From: Theristus sp. LFF4_11
Lineage: Eukaryota; Nematoda; Chromadorea; Monhysterida; Xyalidae
DNA: 64,000 nt
Assembly: GCA_030248135.1 (NCBI GenBank)
Contig: JASANC010000803.1
Span: forward strand, 1-64,000
Direction of reading: 5' to 3'
Shown here: one piece after another, positions 12,344 to 21,700 of the stretch
How the letters are laid out: each line of letters opens with the position of its first letter
Position numbering within the stretch: position 1 is the first letter of the stretch
The notes under the pieces: model-generated
What the model was told of the DNA's origin: nothing
Database searches by the model: none
The model's input: the letters and a program-made list of their open reading frames with translations, nothing else
Translations under genes and position numbers: made by a program

Positions 12344-15300
12344 CTCCAATCAGTTCATCTGGCTGCGAAAAACAACAGAGACAAGAACGCCCTGCAGAAG
12401 CAACCAAGGACAAGGATACCGGCAAAGAGCCGAGCGACCCGCCTGAGAAACGTCCTCGAGCGTCGCCTGACCGAGCGAAAACCAACATTACACCGGCGAA
12501 ACCGTCGGAAAACACCGAACCGCCCGCTTCGTCGGCTTCGGAGTCGGCGAAATCGCCACCCGATTCGGATCCGTACGTGTCGCTGCCGATGCCGGTCACG
12601 ACCGACGTGCCACTGGCGGAATTCTACAAACAGAAAATGCTGGAGCAACCGCGATGCGCGCCCGACTCGCTTCACAGGGTTGGAAGTGGAGTTTTTTTCG
12701 GTAGTTTTGGGTTGGTTGGTTCATCTGGTGGTAGGTTGGTGGGTTATGGTGTCTTGGTTGATTGACTGCGTGACTTTTGACTCGTCGACTGATTGACTGG
12801 TTTTGCTTTGGTTGTGACTTGTGATTGACTGCAATGCGTACGCAAGAACAGAACAGTCATGACTGCTTGAATGCGTCAGTTGACTGCATGAAATGAGATC
12901 GGCCCAAAATGTGATCGACAGATATATTGGTTGATTGTTAGGTGCATTGATTGATAGGAACATAGATTGACTGATAGGTAGATTGTTTGGTTGATGATAG
13001 GCTGATTGATTGATTGATTGACTAATTGATTGATTGATTGGTGGTTTGGTTTGTTTGTAACGTATCGGTTGCTCGACCGTCGAACGTTATCGACCGCTTG
13101 GCATCACTGATGGGCAGCTCGATTGCGCTTACGGTCCGGTCCGACCGCATATTCAATTGCAGCTGATCTCGGCCGCAAAGTCCGGCGACGCCGAGACGGT
13201 CCGGTCGATCGCACTCTACTGTCGGCGTCACCCGACCGCGCCGCAAACGAAAGCGCTCCAATCCGCTGCTAACCACGCCCGTCTGGTGCACCTCTTCCAT
13301 GAGCTCGCGAAACAGCCGTGCAATGGGGCGCACGCGCAGGAGAACATCCTCGAGTTGCTCGTGCACGGCAAGCTTGTGTCCGTCGATGACGTTGGTCGGT
13401 GACGACGACGGTTTCTTTCCGTCGATCAAGAGTTTTTTGTCGGCTGAAATTTACGGTGGAAGTCGAAATTTATCGGCAATCGGATGATTGGTTGGTGATC
13501 ACGTGATGCATGGATGTGTGGAGTGTGTCGTGCAGGACAGAAAGCATGCATTACATGACTATCAACCAATCAGCTGATTGTTTTATAATTTAGAGTTCAA
13601 CTGTATTTCATGGACTGAAAATATTGACCAATATTTTCGTATTGCTCAAAATCAGTTTTTATTCTCTCTCTCGCTTGAAAACTGCTGCATCGATAATAGT
13701 TGGAATGCCAAAAAATTTCACGGGTCTCCTCATGTGTGTTCACAGTTTTGGCATTTGACTCTTGTCGTCTTGTTGTTTTTTGTTTTTTTTTCGTCAACGT
13801 TGTTTGAGTGAATCTCTATTCTCCTGTTGTTTTCCTCTGACACAGACCCGCAAACTGGAGCTACCGCATTGCATTACGCGGTGGCCGCAGTGAAGAACCG
13901 CACCGGGAAAGACACGGGCAGTTTGAAGCCGGGCGATTTTGTTGGCCTGTGTAAAGTGGGTTCTTGAGAAAAGTCGATGTTTTGGGTTTGCTTGGCTTTT
14001 GTGAAGTGGGTTCTTGAGAAACGTCGGTGTTTTGGTTTTGTGTGTTCGCCATTTTATTCACGTCATAGGTTGAAAGGACTAATGCAGTTTTGTTTCAGCT
14101 TGCATAATGTTTACACTGCACTTTTTGGGGACAGTTTTACAGACGTTAGCAGTCCATTAGTGCTACACCACTGAACGCCGAAATAAATTCATGAATCAAC
14201 AAAAATCAACGTTTCCTCACATCACCTTGAAGAGCAGACATTGATTGATCAGTTTGTGTGAGAAAACATTCGTATGTCATGAATTCAATCTGGGGCTCAG
14301 TGGTGTGGTGTCGCACTATTGGATTACCAAAGCGGCATTCATGAAACAGTATTCAGTGACCACTTAGCTAAGCATTAACATAGCTGCGCGTCACTAAATA
14401 CTACTTCATGAATGCCCCTTAAGGTTTTATAAATGTTCCTCTGGAATCATATTGTATCGCTGCCGCGTAGACGCGGAATTGCTGCGAAATCGAAACGAAT
14501 CGAACAAAGTCCAATCAAAGTCCATCTCCATCTTTAATAAATTTCCAATCATTTTTTGTTGAAATAAACTAAACCAAACTAAACTCGACATTCAACGGCC
14601 AGGTGCGCAAGCTGCTACAAATGCGACCGATGTTGACGATCAACGATCGCGCGAAATGTTCGCCGCTTCAGTTGGCGATTGAAAGCGGATGCGCGCAGCT
14701 AGTGAAAATGCTACTGGAGGCTGGTGCTGACTTCAATCACATCATGACCACCGTCGACAAGAAGGACATGCTGCTGTTGACGCCGTTGCTGTATGCGCAG
14801 GTGGGCGGGGGGGAGGCACAGGACAGGGAGACAGATTTGGTCTGGGTGGAAAATTGCCATGATTGTGGTAGACTTTATTGGACCTATTTTGTTACGACGT
14901 TCGTTATTTGCAGTTGTTTATGATTATGTCACTACAAAACTATTTTGTTTGTTGAATTTGTAAAAATCTACTTGAATCGCTGAGCTCTGTGCAACTCAGT
15001 AGAGGCCAGAGGGTGCTTTTGATTGGGCTCACCAATTGGTCCCACTATAATAGCCCGAGATAGCTAATCAACGTGAAAACTCAATTTTTGATGCACGAAA
15101 TTAACGTTTTTCATGGTTGTTCTATCCATTTTTTCAACTCTCAGCAACGCGATCTACGGCAAGTGCACACCGTAATCGAGGATCACGTGAAGCGGGTGCA
15201 ACAGTCGTTTGAGTCAGCACTCAGACAGGCGCTCAGGTTTGGCTTGGCTCGTTTGCTCTTCGGTGATTTTCAAATCCAGTCAATTTTTATTCCAGTCTAG

Positions 15301-17285
15301 GTTTGTTTTATTCCAGCAAACAGAAACTGATCACTAAATCACCGATTTTAAAACGGCTCTTGTGAATGCTTCCTTTTATTCGAATACCGTACCCTCTTAT
15401 GTGACGTTTGACAGTCATTGTCGTAAAACTGACAAAATAGTGCAATCTGTGCTTTACTGTCAAACATTTTGACTCTGGCCCGATGATGGACTGCATCAAA
15501 CCAGTAGGGCCAATGATAAGGATTACCGTATGATCAGTCCTGCGCAAACATCGCCGCGAAACCACACTCGACAAGCCAAAAAAGTGCGCGCTTTCCAAAC
15601 GCAAACTTTAATCAGTAAACAACAAAATTATGTTGCAGCGATATCGTCATCAAACGCGCCGTCAGCCCGTTGCACTGCTACAGTCTGTGGGAGTCGACGA
15701 CATTCCAGATATTCTTCGATCACCACTCTGTGATCACGAGCGATCGCGCGATCTACATGCTCTGCATTGGCGTGGCGAAGTTCGTCGGCGATAAGGTCTG
15801 TGTATATTCCGTTGAATAGGATACAACGCTGGCTTAGTGGCTTTGAAAAACAACGGGCAGTTTGCGGCGGCTTTGACGGTTGAAATTTTGACGTTTATTT
15901 GACATTTTCATCTGTGGTAATCGACGACATTCCAACTATTCTTCGATCACCACTCGGTCGTTGCGAATGATCGTGCGATCTACATGCTCTGTATTGGTGT
16001 TGTGGCGGAGTTCGTCAGCGGGAAGCTGTGATTTTGGCAACAACCAAGTTCTCTGCATTTCTCCTTTGGACAAAATCAGATGCAGAAGTGTGGGAGTCCC
16101 TGCGGCCGTCATCAATAATGTGCTGCTGTTGAGCAAAAATGCTTGAGATTGCGAAAATTGTTTCAAAGCTTGTCAGAAAAACACCAAATCAAACGCGCAG
16201 ACGACCAGGAATGTGTTCTTTTTATCAAGTTCAACACAACCTGGACTGCTCTCCAGGGGGTGCAGTGGACTTCCGATTCAATTTCGGGTGTTTTGAATAG
16301 AAAAATCAGCGTTCCAATCCACCATTCCAGCACGTGATCACGAACTTTTGGGGCGCCTGCCCGGTCGAGTCGGTCGAAGTGAATGGCAGCCCGGTGCGGT
16401 CGGTGGCTGCTGACGCCGACGCGAGATTCTTGTTTGGTTCGTTGTTGATTTTGCGGCTCGCCATCCATCCATCCATCCATCCATCCATCCATCCATCCAT
16501 CCATCCATCCATCCATCCCATCCATCCATCCATCCATCCATCCATCCATCCATCCATCCATCCATCCATCCATCCATCGATCCATCCATCCATCCATCCA
16601 TCCATCCATCCATCCATCCATCCATCCATCCATCCATCCATCCATCCATCCATCCATCCATCCATCCATCCATCCATCCATCCATCCATTTTATTTCGCG
16701 AAAAAGCAGGAAACTCCGATAAAACTGTATGAACAGCATGAAATTCGGAGACCCAAATAGATGTGCGTCACTGAATACCGCTTCGTGAATGCTGCTTTAG
16801 TCTTGTCGCCGGCAAGAATATTGTGGAAGAACACTATCGGTGATTACAGTTGTTTTACCAGCCTGTCCATACCACAGAACCCAAGCCACCTTTTCATTTT
16901 GGGGCTTCCGAAATCGCTGCAAGATGTTGGTGCAGTGCTAATAAAGGACATCAACAAAACATTTTTATTTTTAGGCTGCCGTTTATTAGACGCGTCCACG
17001 TGCAACAGTGATCAGCAAAACTCGATCGTGATTCGACTGAAGCAGAATTGCTTGCAATCCAATTGTAAACTGCTTGTTCAGGTAGATAAATTTTCAAAAT
17101 TTTCTGACCGCTGCAACGAAAATTTAGACTTTTTTAGCATCACTTCTTTTCGAAATTGTAGAAAACAACTTCCTCAAAAAATACCATTGCAGGTTCACCT
17201 CATGTACCAGAAAGACACGGATACCAATCGTAGTCTTCGGCTAGAGTTCTTGAAAGCGTGGCAGGATGCAGAGGCAGCTGCTTGA
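6116..17285 (+). CDS. MPP8-like chromodomain-ankyrin protein (17 exons)
   Basis: Likely a chromatin protein that reads methylated histone H3 through an N-terminal chromodomain and carries ankyrin repeats near the C terminus, the layout of MPHOSPH8 (MPP8), a HUSH-complex silencing subunit in vertebrates. Exons as I read them: 6116-6133, 6634-6802, 8041-8214, 8504-8721, 9800-9938, 10451-10630, 10953-11299, 11399-11698, 12241-12678, 13118-13394, 13846-13955, 14603-14800, 15145-15236, 15639-15795, 16331-16436, 16975-17081, 17193-17285. They sum to 1041 codons in one frame. Approximate order: chromodomain 4-60, acidic region 63-120, two AT-hook-like motifs (240-415), Thr-rich linker (516-661), ankyrin repeats (about 670-880), conserved-looking C-terminal domain ending in a Trp-containing helix. 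Human MPP8 is shorter (860). Uncertain: the donors of exons 2 and 6 and the acceptor of exon 10. The symbol is withheld because orthology rests on domain order alone. Confidence 0.8.
6634..6802 (+). CDS. MPP8-like exon 2: chromodomain
   Basis: The acceptor is TTCCAG. The exon encodes VEKIVGV, then YKVRWRGFS and DTWEPEENL, the core chromodomain signature, and ends in a helix with LYYQELQQK. With Tyr5 from exon 1, Trp28 and Phe31 complete the aromatic cage for methyl-lysine. No GT donor suits the phase of exon 3. AAAG followed by GCGTGT, a GC-AG type junction, keeps the frame; an unseen micro-exon is the alternative. Read-through would stop at 6886-6888 and give a short chromodomain-only protein. 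Confidence 0.85.
6888..7771. mobile_element. TIR element interrupted by a hAT-like insertion
   Basis: Left end ACATATCCAACTAGCTGATT (6889 on) and right end ending CAGCTAGTTGGATATGT (to 7771) are inverse copies. Without the inner element at 6925-7685 this is about 120 bases, a small MITE carrying the GCTGATTGGT motif also seen in family C. It lies in intron 2 of the MPP8-like gene. Confidence 0.75.
6925..7685. mobile_element. Non-autonomous hAT-like element with 8-bp target duplication
   Basis: The ends are TAGAGATGTCAAG and, inverted, TAGAGATGTAAGG. The eight bases AGTGTATT flank both sides exactly (6917-6924 and 7686-7693). An 8-bp duplication with TAGAG-type ends is typical of hAT elements. 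The subterminal parts are A/T homopolymers, and the interior has no transposase. Relatives: 60690-61400 and a fragment at 5888-6050. Confidence 0.85.
8041..8721 (+). CDS. MPP8-like exons 3-4: acidic and Ser/Arg-rich region
   Basis: Exon 3 (8041-8214) encodes an acidic tract with a run of Asp and ends in [10 protein letters not shown]. Exon 4 (8504-8721) goes on with Ser, Ala and Gly runs, a basic [16 protein letters not shown] segment and a more ordered stretch ending THHAIDQ. The phases match (1, then 0), and both donors (GTGCGG and GTTGAC) are usable. Low complexity is expected in the linker of a chromatin reader. Confidence 0.75.
9011..9138. mobile_element. Small palindromic element
   Basis: Starts ATCCGGCACGTCACGGCACG and ends with its inverse, GTGACGTGCCGTGCCGGAT, around about 85 bases of spacer in intron 4 of the MPP8-like gene. 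Probably a small MITE; only one copy seen. Confidence 0.6.
9269..9352. mobile_element. MITE family B hairpin, copy 1
   Basis: A near-perfect palindrome of about 84 bases. One arm reads ATTCATGAAACAGTATTTAG, then TGACGCGTAGCT; the other is its inverse and ends TGCTTCATGAATG. Other copies: 10710-10795, 14334-14416, 56612-56692, and a half copy at 16765-16792. It can fold into one long hairpin. Confidence 0.8.
9383..9455 (+). repeat. Dispersed repeat shared with 61912-62000
   Basis: TAAACATGGCAGC, then TTTTTTCAGGGT and GCGCGAAATTTGAATGAAAG are found inverted at about 61915-61990. This looks like a transposon fragment. Confidence 0.6.
9800..11299 (+). CDS. MPP8-like exons 5-7: basic region with AT-hook-like motifs
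   Basis: Exon 5 (9800-9938) is Ala/Arg-rich. Exon 6 (10451-10630) has [11 protein letters not shown] and exon 7 (10953-11299) has [11 protein letters not shown], both with the RGRP core of an AT-hook, a motif that binds the minor groove of AT-rich DNA. Exon 7 is also rich in GGGG and ends in an acidic Glu-rich tail. The exon 6 donor is either GC-type after GAAG or GTTTGC three bases on; both keep phase 1. Confidence 0.65.
9979..10385. mobile_element. MITE family C, two adjacent degenerate copies
   Basis: Two units, about 9979-10165 and 10205-10385, carry CCAGCTGATTGGTTGGTG-type ends and inverted CACCAACCAATCA ends around GCATGC-rich centres. The family is better preserved at 58195-58381. Confidence 0.6.
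10710..10795. mobile_element. MITE family B hairpin, copy 2
   Basis: Diverged palindrome: GCATTTATAAAGCAGTACCT opposite AGCGCTTCATGAATGCC around TTTTTAACATGG. It lies in intron 6 of the MPP8-like gene. Confidence 0.7.
11399..12678 (+). CDS. MPP8-like exons 8-9: Thr-rich linker
   Basis: Exon 8 (11399-11698) and exon 9 (12241-12678) are both in phase 0. Each carries an ACA/CAA microsatellite read as a Thr run, the one in exon 9 at 12295-12345. The rest is Pro/Ser/Glu-rich and ends in [20 protein letters not shown]. The microsatellite probably varies in length between individuals. Confidence 0.7.
11998..12176 (+). mobile_element. MITE family D, copy 1
   Basis: About 180 bases that recur inverted at 18976-19138 in the lim3 gene at roughly 90% identity by eye. 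Its own ends are inverted (TTTTTCGTCCGTACGCAC at one end, GTGCGTACGGACAAAAAA at the other). This copy has about 15 bases more than its partner near 12035. It is in intron 8 of the MPP8-like gene. Confidence 0.75.
12985..13045 (+). repeat. TGAT microsatellite
   Basis: A run of TGAT/TGGT units lies directly before exon 10 of the MPP8-like gene. It leaves no AG for about 70 bases before the coding frame opens, which complicates acceptor choice. Confidence 0.7.
13118..13955 (+). CDS. MPP8-like exons 10-11: first ankyrin repeats
   Basis: Exon 10 (13118-13394) includes [17 protein letters not shown], the start of an ankyrin repeat. Exon 11 (13846-13955) has [12 protein letters not shown], the canonical TALHxAV core. 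The junction is phase 1 and gives [18 protein letters not shown]. The start of exon 10 is unsure: the open frame extends back to 13061, just after an in-frame TAA, but the first AG in phase is at 13116-13117 (GGGCAG) with a weak pyrimidine tract. Confidence 0.75.
13459..13604. mobile_element. MITE family C copy
   Basis: Starts AGTCGAAATTTATCGGCAAT, then GATGATTGGTTGGTGATCAC; ends with the inverse, CAACCAATCAGCTGATTG, then TAGAGTTCAACTGT. It lies in intron 10 of the MPP8-like gene, 65 bases after exon 10. Confidence 0.7.
13951..14040 (+). repeat. 50-bp tandem duplication that copies a 5' splice site
   Basis: GTGGGTTCTTGAGAAA begins at 13956, the exon 11 donor, and again at 14006, followed in both cases by a GTCGRTGTTTTGG-type stretch. 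Use of the second copy would add 50 bases, bringing an in-frame TGA from the first repeat. Confidence 0.75.
14334..14416. mobile_element. MITE family B hairpin, copy 3
   Basis: GGCATTCATGAAACAGTATT opposite ACTACTTCATGAATGCC, with central AGCATTAACATAGCTG, in intron 11 of the MPP8-like gene. Confidence 0.75.
14603..14800 (+). CDS. MPP8-like exon 12: ankyrin repeat
   Basis: It encodes [20 protein letters not shown] followed by LEAGADFNH, a full ankyrin repeat with its helix pair and loop, then [10 protein letters not shown], the start of a further repeat. The acceptor is GGCCAG and the donor GTGGGC, both in phase 0. Confidence 0.85.
15145..17285 (+). CDS. MPP8-like exons 13-17: C-terminal domain
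   Basis: Five small exons with matching phases: 15145-15236, 15639-15795, 16331-16436, 16975-17081 and 17193-17285. They encode a helix ([13 protein letters not shown]) and a mixed hydrophobic domain that includes [34 protein letters not shown] and [10 protein letters not shown]. The protein ends with [12 protein letters not shown] and TGA. In vertebrate MPP8 the equivalent region contacts complex partners; I infer the same here. No clear AATAAA signal was seen close to the stop. Confidence 0.75.
15911..16031 (+). pseudogene. Broken partial duplicate of MPP8-like exon 14
   Basis: The second half of exon 14 (about 15686-15795) is repeated about 220 bases downstream. The copy reads [20 protein letters not shown] then [14 protein letters not shown], against [20 protein letters not shown] then [13 protein letters not shown] in the exon. 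It has one extra codon, an in-frame TAA (CTG TGG TAA) where the exon has TGG GAG, no acceptor just before it, and ends in TGA. Most codon differences keep the residue or its class, so the copy may have been under constraint for a while. I read it as a dead tandem duplicate. Confidence 0.75.
16461..16689 (+). repeat. (ATCC)n microsatellite
   Basis: About 57 ATCC units with two small interruptions (near 16517 and 16579), starting about 25 bases after the exon 15 donor. Open frames across it on both strands are artefacts of the four-base repeat. Confidence 0.98.
16765..16792 (-). mobile_element. Half copy of MITE family B
   Basis: GCGTCACTGAATACCGCTTC followed by GTGAATGC matches one arm of the hairpin; the other arm is absent. 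Confidence 0.6.
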
Positions 17286-17802
17286 ATGGCTAAATTCTTG
17301 TGATTGAAAATCCGGTGTTACTTACTGTTGTTGGTTTTTCGGTTTCCTATTTTGCATGTTTTTTGTACTTATGAAGTTCTGAAGAACTTTTTCGCGGGTT
17401 TAATATTGGCAGAGTTATTTGCACACCTGTGAGAATGCTGTCAAATGCGTTGTTTGTAAATGATCGGTATCGTTTGTATTCGTTTTGATTTCGTATTTGC
17501 TTGATGTTGTATCTTGAACGAATGGAGACACGTTTTAACGGATGATCTAAACGCCAGTAAAACGGTGGTTTACCAAAGTGAGTAGTTCAAGAATATTATT
17601 GTGATTTCCCAGAAAATTTTTATGCAAATTGGATAAAAAGACTATCGCACTTCGTGATGTTTGACTTTTTGTTTATTCCAGAAATTTCTTCACCGTCTTC
17701 CAAATTGCACGTTTGACCACACCGCGCAGACAAACAAATACAATACCAAGCAAATCGAATCACGAATTTTGATGAAAGTTCGTTTCACAAATCTTAAAAT
17801 AA

Positions 17803-18030
17803 TAATATTGTGGATTTATTCAAACGTGTGCGGACTAAAATGACGTCATTTGCTTTTAGTTTGGCAGGCACTAAAATGTCAGTTTGGTGTGACTGATTCG
17901 ACAGTCACCATTTGTTTACGGGAAGAAACGGCTAAACAGAAAGTCTGGTTGGCTATGAACGGCAAGCGCATGGTTGACGGCACATGACGTCATTTCAGTG
18001 GAACATGTTTGAAAAAATAGGTCATAATAT
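17803..18030 (+). mobile_element. MITE family A, copy 2
   Basis: Begins AATATTGTGGATTTATTCAA and ends AAAAAATAGGTCATAATAT, with TGACGTCA near both ends. It sits between the tail-to-tail MPP8-like and lim3 genes, so it could carry or disturb their 3' ends. Confidence 0.85.
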
Positions 18031-18270
18031 TATTCAAAATATTTCGTATGGACACATATCACGGAAATATAGGTGCGCTCAGTTGCCAATTCTGAAGCCA
18101 TTGACAAAAACTAAAATCGGTCTAATTTCAGAATTTTTTTACCATTCAACGCAATTACGAGAGTTGCAATAAAAAAGCTGAAACCAACAGCGAAACTTGC
18201 CTGTTGTGTTGATTTCTCAGTGCATTGAACAATAATATTCATCGAAAAAGGACTGCGCGACAAATGTGCG

Positions 18271-18406
18271 GTCGAACTCTGTATTATGGGCAGTCAGCTG
18301 ATTGGTTGGCTGGCGATCACAAGATGCATGCTTACCACGCATCCAACGCATTCACGTGATCACCAACCAAATCATGCTAATTGCATGTGATTTTAGAGCT
18401 CAACTG
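18271..18406. mobile_element. MITE family C copy at the 3' end of lim3
   Basis: GTCGAACTCTGTATTATGG and CAGCTGATTGGTTGGCTGG on the left, CACGTGATCACCAACCAAAT and TTAGAGCTCAACTGC on the right. It ends about 70 bases past the lim3 stop codon, so the lim3 3' UTR probably contains it. Confidence 0.65.
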
Positions 18407-18473
18407 CACATGGCGGCAGCTAAAAATATCACTTTATACACCACAAGCAATCAGCGACAAGAAAAAACGGTGA

Positions 18474-18742
18474 TCACGGCACAAAAGTGCTCGGGAGGCA
18501 GAAAGCCGCCTGTAGCGCCGAGGTGGCCTGATCGATACCGCTGGCGAAAACGGCTGCATCTGACGGCGGTGGTACGAGCGGCATCGGCGGCAGCCCCTCG
18601 ACGAGCGGCGGGTGCCCACCCGCACCGCCCCCGATGTAGCGGCTGCTGGTGTCCAGTAGACTCTGCGCGTGACTCAACAGGCTGGACGGCTCGGACGAGA
18701 CGGGCGTCGCTTCGTCGAATGAGCCGTCGCACAGGCTGTCGC
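18474..18742 (-). CDS. lim3: lim3 exon 6: C-terminal tail
   Basis: Encodes [20 protein letters not shown] and [20 protein letters not shown], then a Pro/Ala-rich tail ending [11 protein letters not shown] and TGA. A Ser/Pro-rich C terminus fits this class, where it carries a regulatory function. Confidence 0.9.
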
Positions 18743-21700
18743 CTGCGAAGATCCGTTCGGGTTTTTTTTGTTGGTTTGATTGGAGTTTTGTTTTTGTTCG
18801 AGTGTGAAGACACTGCTACAACAAATTTTGTACTGGCGTGAAGAGGAGGTGTGAGCTTGATAGTGTCACTGCTTCTAGTGGAGCCCGTTTTTATAGTGCC
18901 AGTAAACTGAACAAAACACGAGGGAAACAGTTTTGCTAAGTTTGCGTAATGTAAACCCAAAGATGTAACCAGTAAAGGCGCGTTTAGCAATTAGTTTTTT
19001 ATGCGTACGCACGGACACGACACGTAAAAAATGGCCACGCGATTTAGAAATCGTGTCGTGTGTGCTATCTTAATGCATTACGGACACGATTAGTTTGCGT
19101 ACGTTTGTGCGTACGGACGAAAATCAAAATGGTGTTTTCACCTTAAACAGTTGACGTGCGTGAACCCGAGTTACTCCAAAAGTGAACTCAAGCGTGATCT
19201 GTCGAGTTTCTAGTGTGCATCCAAAATCAGAGCCAATCATCAAAACCAAAAAAAGAACACCGTCACTCACTCGGACTGAACATGCCGGCGGCCGAGTCAG
19301 TGTCCATGTCAAAAGTGTCGTGATGAATGTCGAGCATGATGCTCGCTTCGTCAGCGTCACTCGACTCGCTGTCGCCGCCGCAGTTGCTGCCCGAGCCCGC
19401 GCCGCCCGCACCGCTTGCGCCCGCCGCACCGCATTTGACCGCACCGGCGGAAGTGGTCGGCTTCAGTGACTTCTGAAAGTATTGCGCCCAGCGCGCCCGA
19501 CCGGCGTCCTTCTTCAGGCGTTTCTCTTTGGCGCGACGATTTTGAAACCAGACCTGCAGTTTTTTTGGGCGGGCGTTTTTTCAGGATTGAGCAGCGGTAA
19601 TTACTGTGAGATTCTGCGTTTCTGAGAATCCTGCGTGTCAGTCAATTGATCCATCAATCGCTCACAGAATCAATCAATCAACAAAACAATCAATCAACCC
19701 AATCAATCAACCAATCAACCAGCCGAATAACTTTATTCAAAAACCCACCGGCAGCTGCAGTTTCACTTTATTTTGCAAGTAAAACGCCTTTCACACAAAA
19801 TTCTTCTAATAATCAACTCCAAGTTCCAATCCAACCTGCACCACGCGCATGTCCAGTCCGGTGTCCGCAGCCAGTTGCTCGCGAATGTGCCGCGCCGGTT
19901 TCGGACTACTCTGATAGGCTTGCTTTAGGGTTTCCAGTTGCTTCGCGGTGATCGTTGTCCGCGGGCGTTTGTTGGCGTTGTCGGCTTCTGAAGAAGAAGG
20001 AAAAAATCATTGATTGGGTGATTAGTGCAGCAACGCAATGCGTTGTGACATTGGACAATAATCAGCAAAACGTGTGTCCGTCCAACACACGCGCGGTGTC
20101 AGTCAAGTCAACTGAGAAAAATGTGTGGCTGCTGAATTGGCTATTTCGGAGTTTCAGATGCGCTTGGCTAAAACAAGTGTGGCTACTGAATAAGTGGCAA
20201 GTACAATAACAGTAGCTGTTACATGTATGTGTCTGTTGTGTGTTTGTAAGATAACAAAACGTGGCCAGATCATTTCAGTAGCCACTCTATCAGTCAGTAT
20301 AGTCACCTAGTCATCCTCCTCAGTTTCTCCGCACCACCAACAAAAGCACACCAAAAAACGCTCACTCCACCTTTATTCTTCGCCGCATCGTAATCGGCCT
20401 TGCAGACGAGCTGCCCGTCCGACGGAATCAAGTAGAACTCATCTCCGGTGTCCAGTTGTCGATGGCAGATGCAGCACTTGAAGCAGCACATGTGGTAGAC
20501 TTTGTCGTGTGCCCGTCGGACCACAGTGGCCGGCTGGAGACCCTCGCCGCAGCCCGCGCACTTAGAGCCGTGTTTTCTGATTGGAAAAGGGATTTTTGTA
20601 AACTTTCCCACTTTTTGTGATAAAAGGATGCGAAATAAGGGGTCAGTCCTAAAAGGTTACGTGTGGATGAAAAGGGTTTTGTGAACTTCCCCATTTGTGA
20701 TAAAAGGATGCGAAATTATGGGTCAGTCCACAGTAGTCACGTGTGCATGTTCAAAACCGTGCACACCCGCGCGTCTTCCATGAACATTTTTTTCTGTTGC
20801 GCACAGTAACCAAATGCACTGGCATCAACACGCTGCCATATGCGCGCACTGTGTTATTGCTTGTGTGCCAGTGTGTTTGTGCGATTTTGCACATGTTTTC
20901 ATGTTACATTGAAATCAATGTGCCGAATTTTGCGTTCCACGTCTGAAACCACTACTCAACTGAGCAAACTGTTCACGAATTTTTCCCAAGCGTTAGTTTT
21001 CGGCCAATTCATACACTCGCTAGCGCTTAAGCGCCACGTCAAGCACATAAACCTGCGCTGTTATTCTGCTTCATAACTGTCCAGCGAGAATGGACGCTGG
21101 CACTTTTAGATGCCGTTGAGAACAAAAAACAAAAAAATCTACAACAAAAACGATTCTCACTTGTAAAAATCGTCGTGACAATACACTCGATCCGCGCGCG
21201 CGTAGCACTTCTTGTCGAGCGGCTCCTTGCAGACGTCGCACCGGAGACAGTCGCCATGGTAGAAGTGCTCGAGCACCTTGAAGATGAACCGATCGAGGAT
21301 CGGCTCCCCGCATTGTTTACAGTGCGACAGGGGACCGGCAAAGGTGCCGAACGCAGCGGCGTCGCCGCAGTCGCCCGGGCGTTCTGGAATGGTTTTTTGT
21401 GTTTTTTTAAACTTTTGGCATTTTATTTTTCAGCTTAATATGTTTTGGTGTTTTTTGAACTTTCGTTTTTTTTTTATTTTTGAGCTATTGATTTGATTGA
21501 ACCTGAGTCAAGCAATATGTGTCCGTTTCAGTAACTTTCAGCCTATATTACGTAATATGCATGTGTCAGTTTCTTGGTTTCAATTGCGAAATTTTGAAGG
21601 TGCAGTTGCGCAGATACCGTATACCATTATTGTGTCTTCCGTTGTAACATGCAAGAATGTTTGTTCGCTTTTTCGTCAAAAGCTGCAAAAAACCGCTGTG

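Noticed and set aside
12237..12675. Minus-strand frames opposite MPP8-like exon 9 with Ser/Gly/Val-rich residues
   Set aside because: The plus strand has matching splice phases and continues the chromodomain protein; the minus frames are shadows.
13022..13429. 135-codon minus-strand frame opposite exon 10
   Set aside because: The plus strand encodes an ankyrin repeat here, and the minus frame has no domain.
16163..16739. Long frames on both strands reading repeated HPSI or WMDG
   Set aside because: They are translations of the (ATCC)n microsatellite in all frames and carry no gene signal.
21039..21341. Minus-strand frames of 80-100 codons over the LIM1 exon
   Set aside because: They are in the wrong frames; only one minus frame gives the eight zinc ligands.
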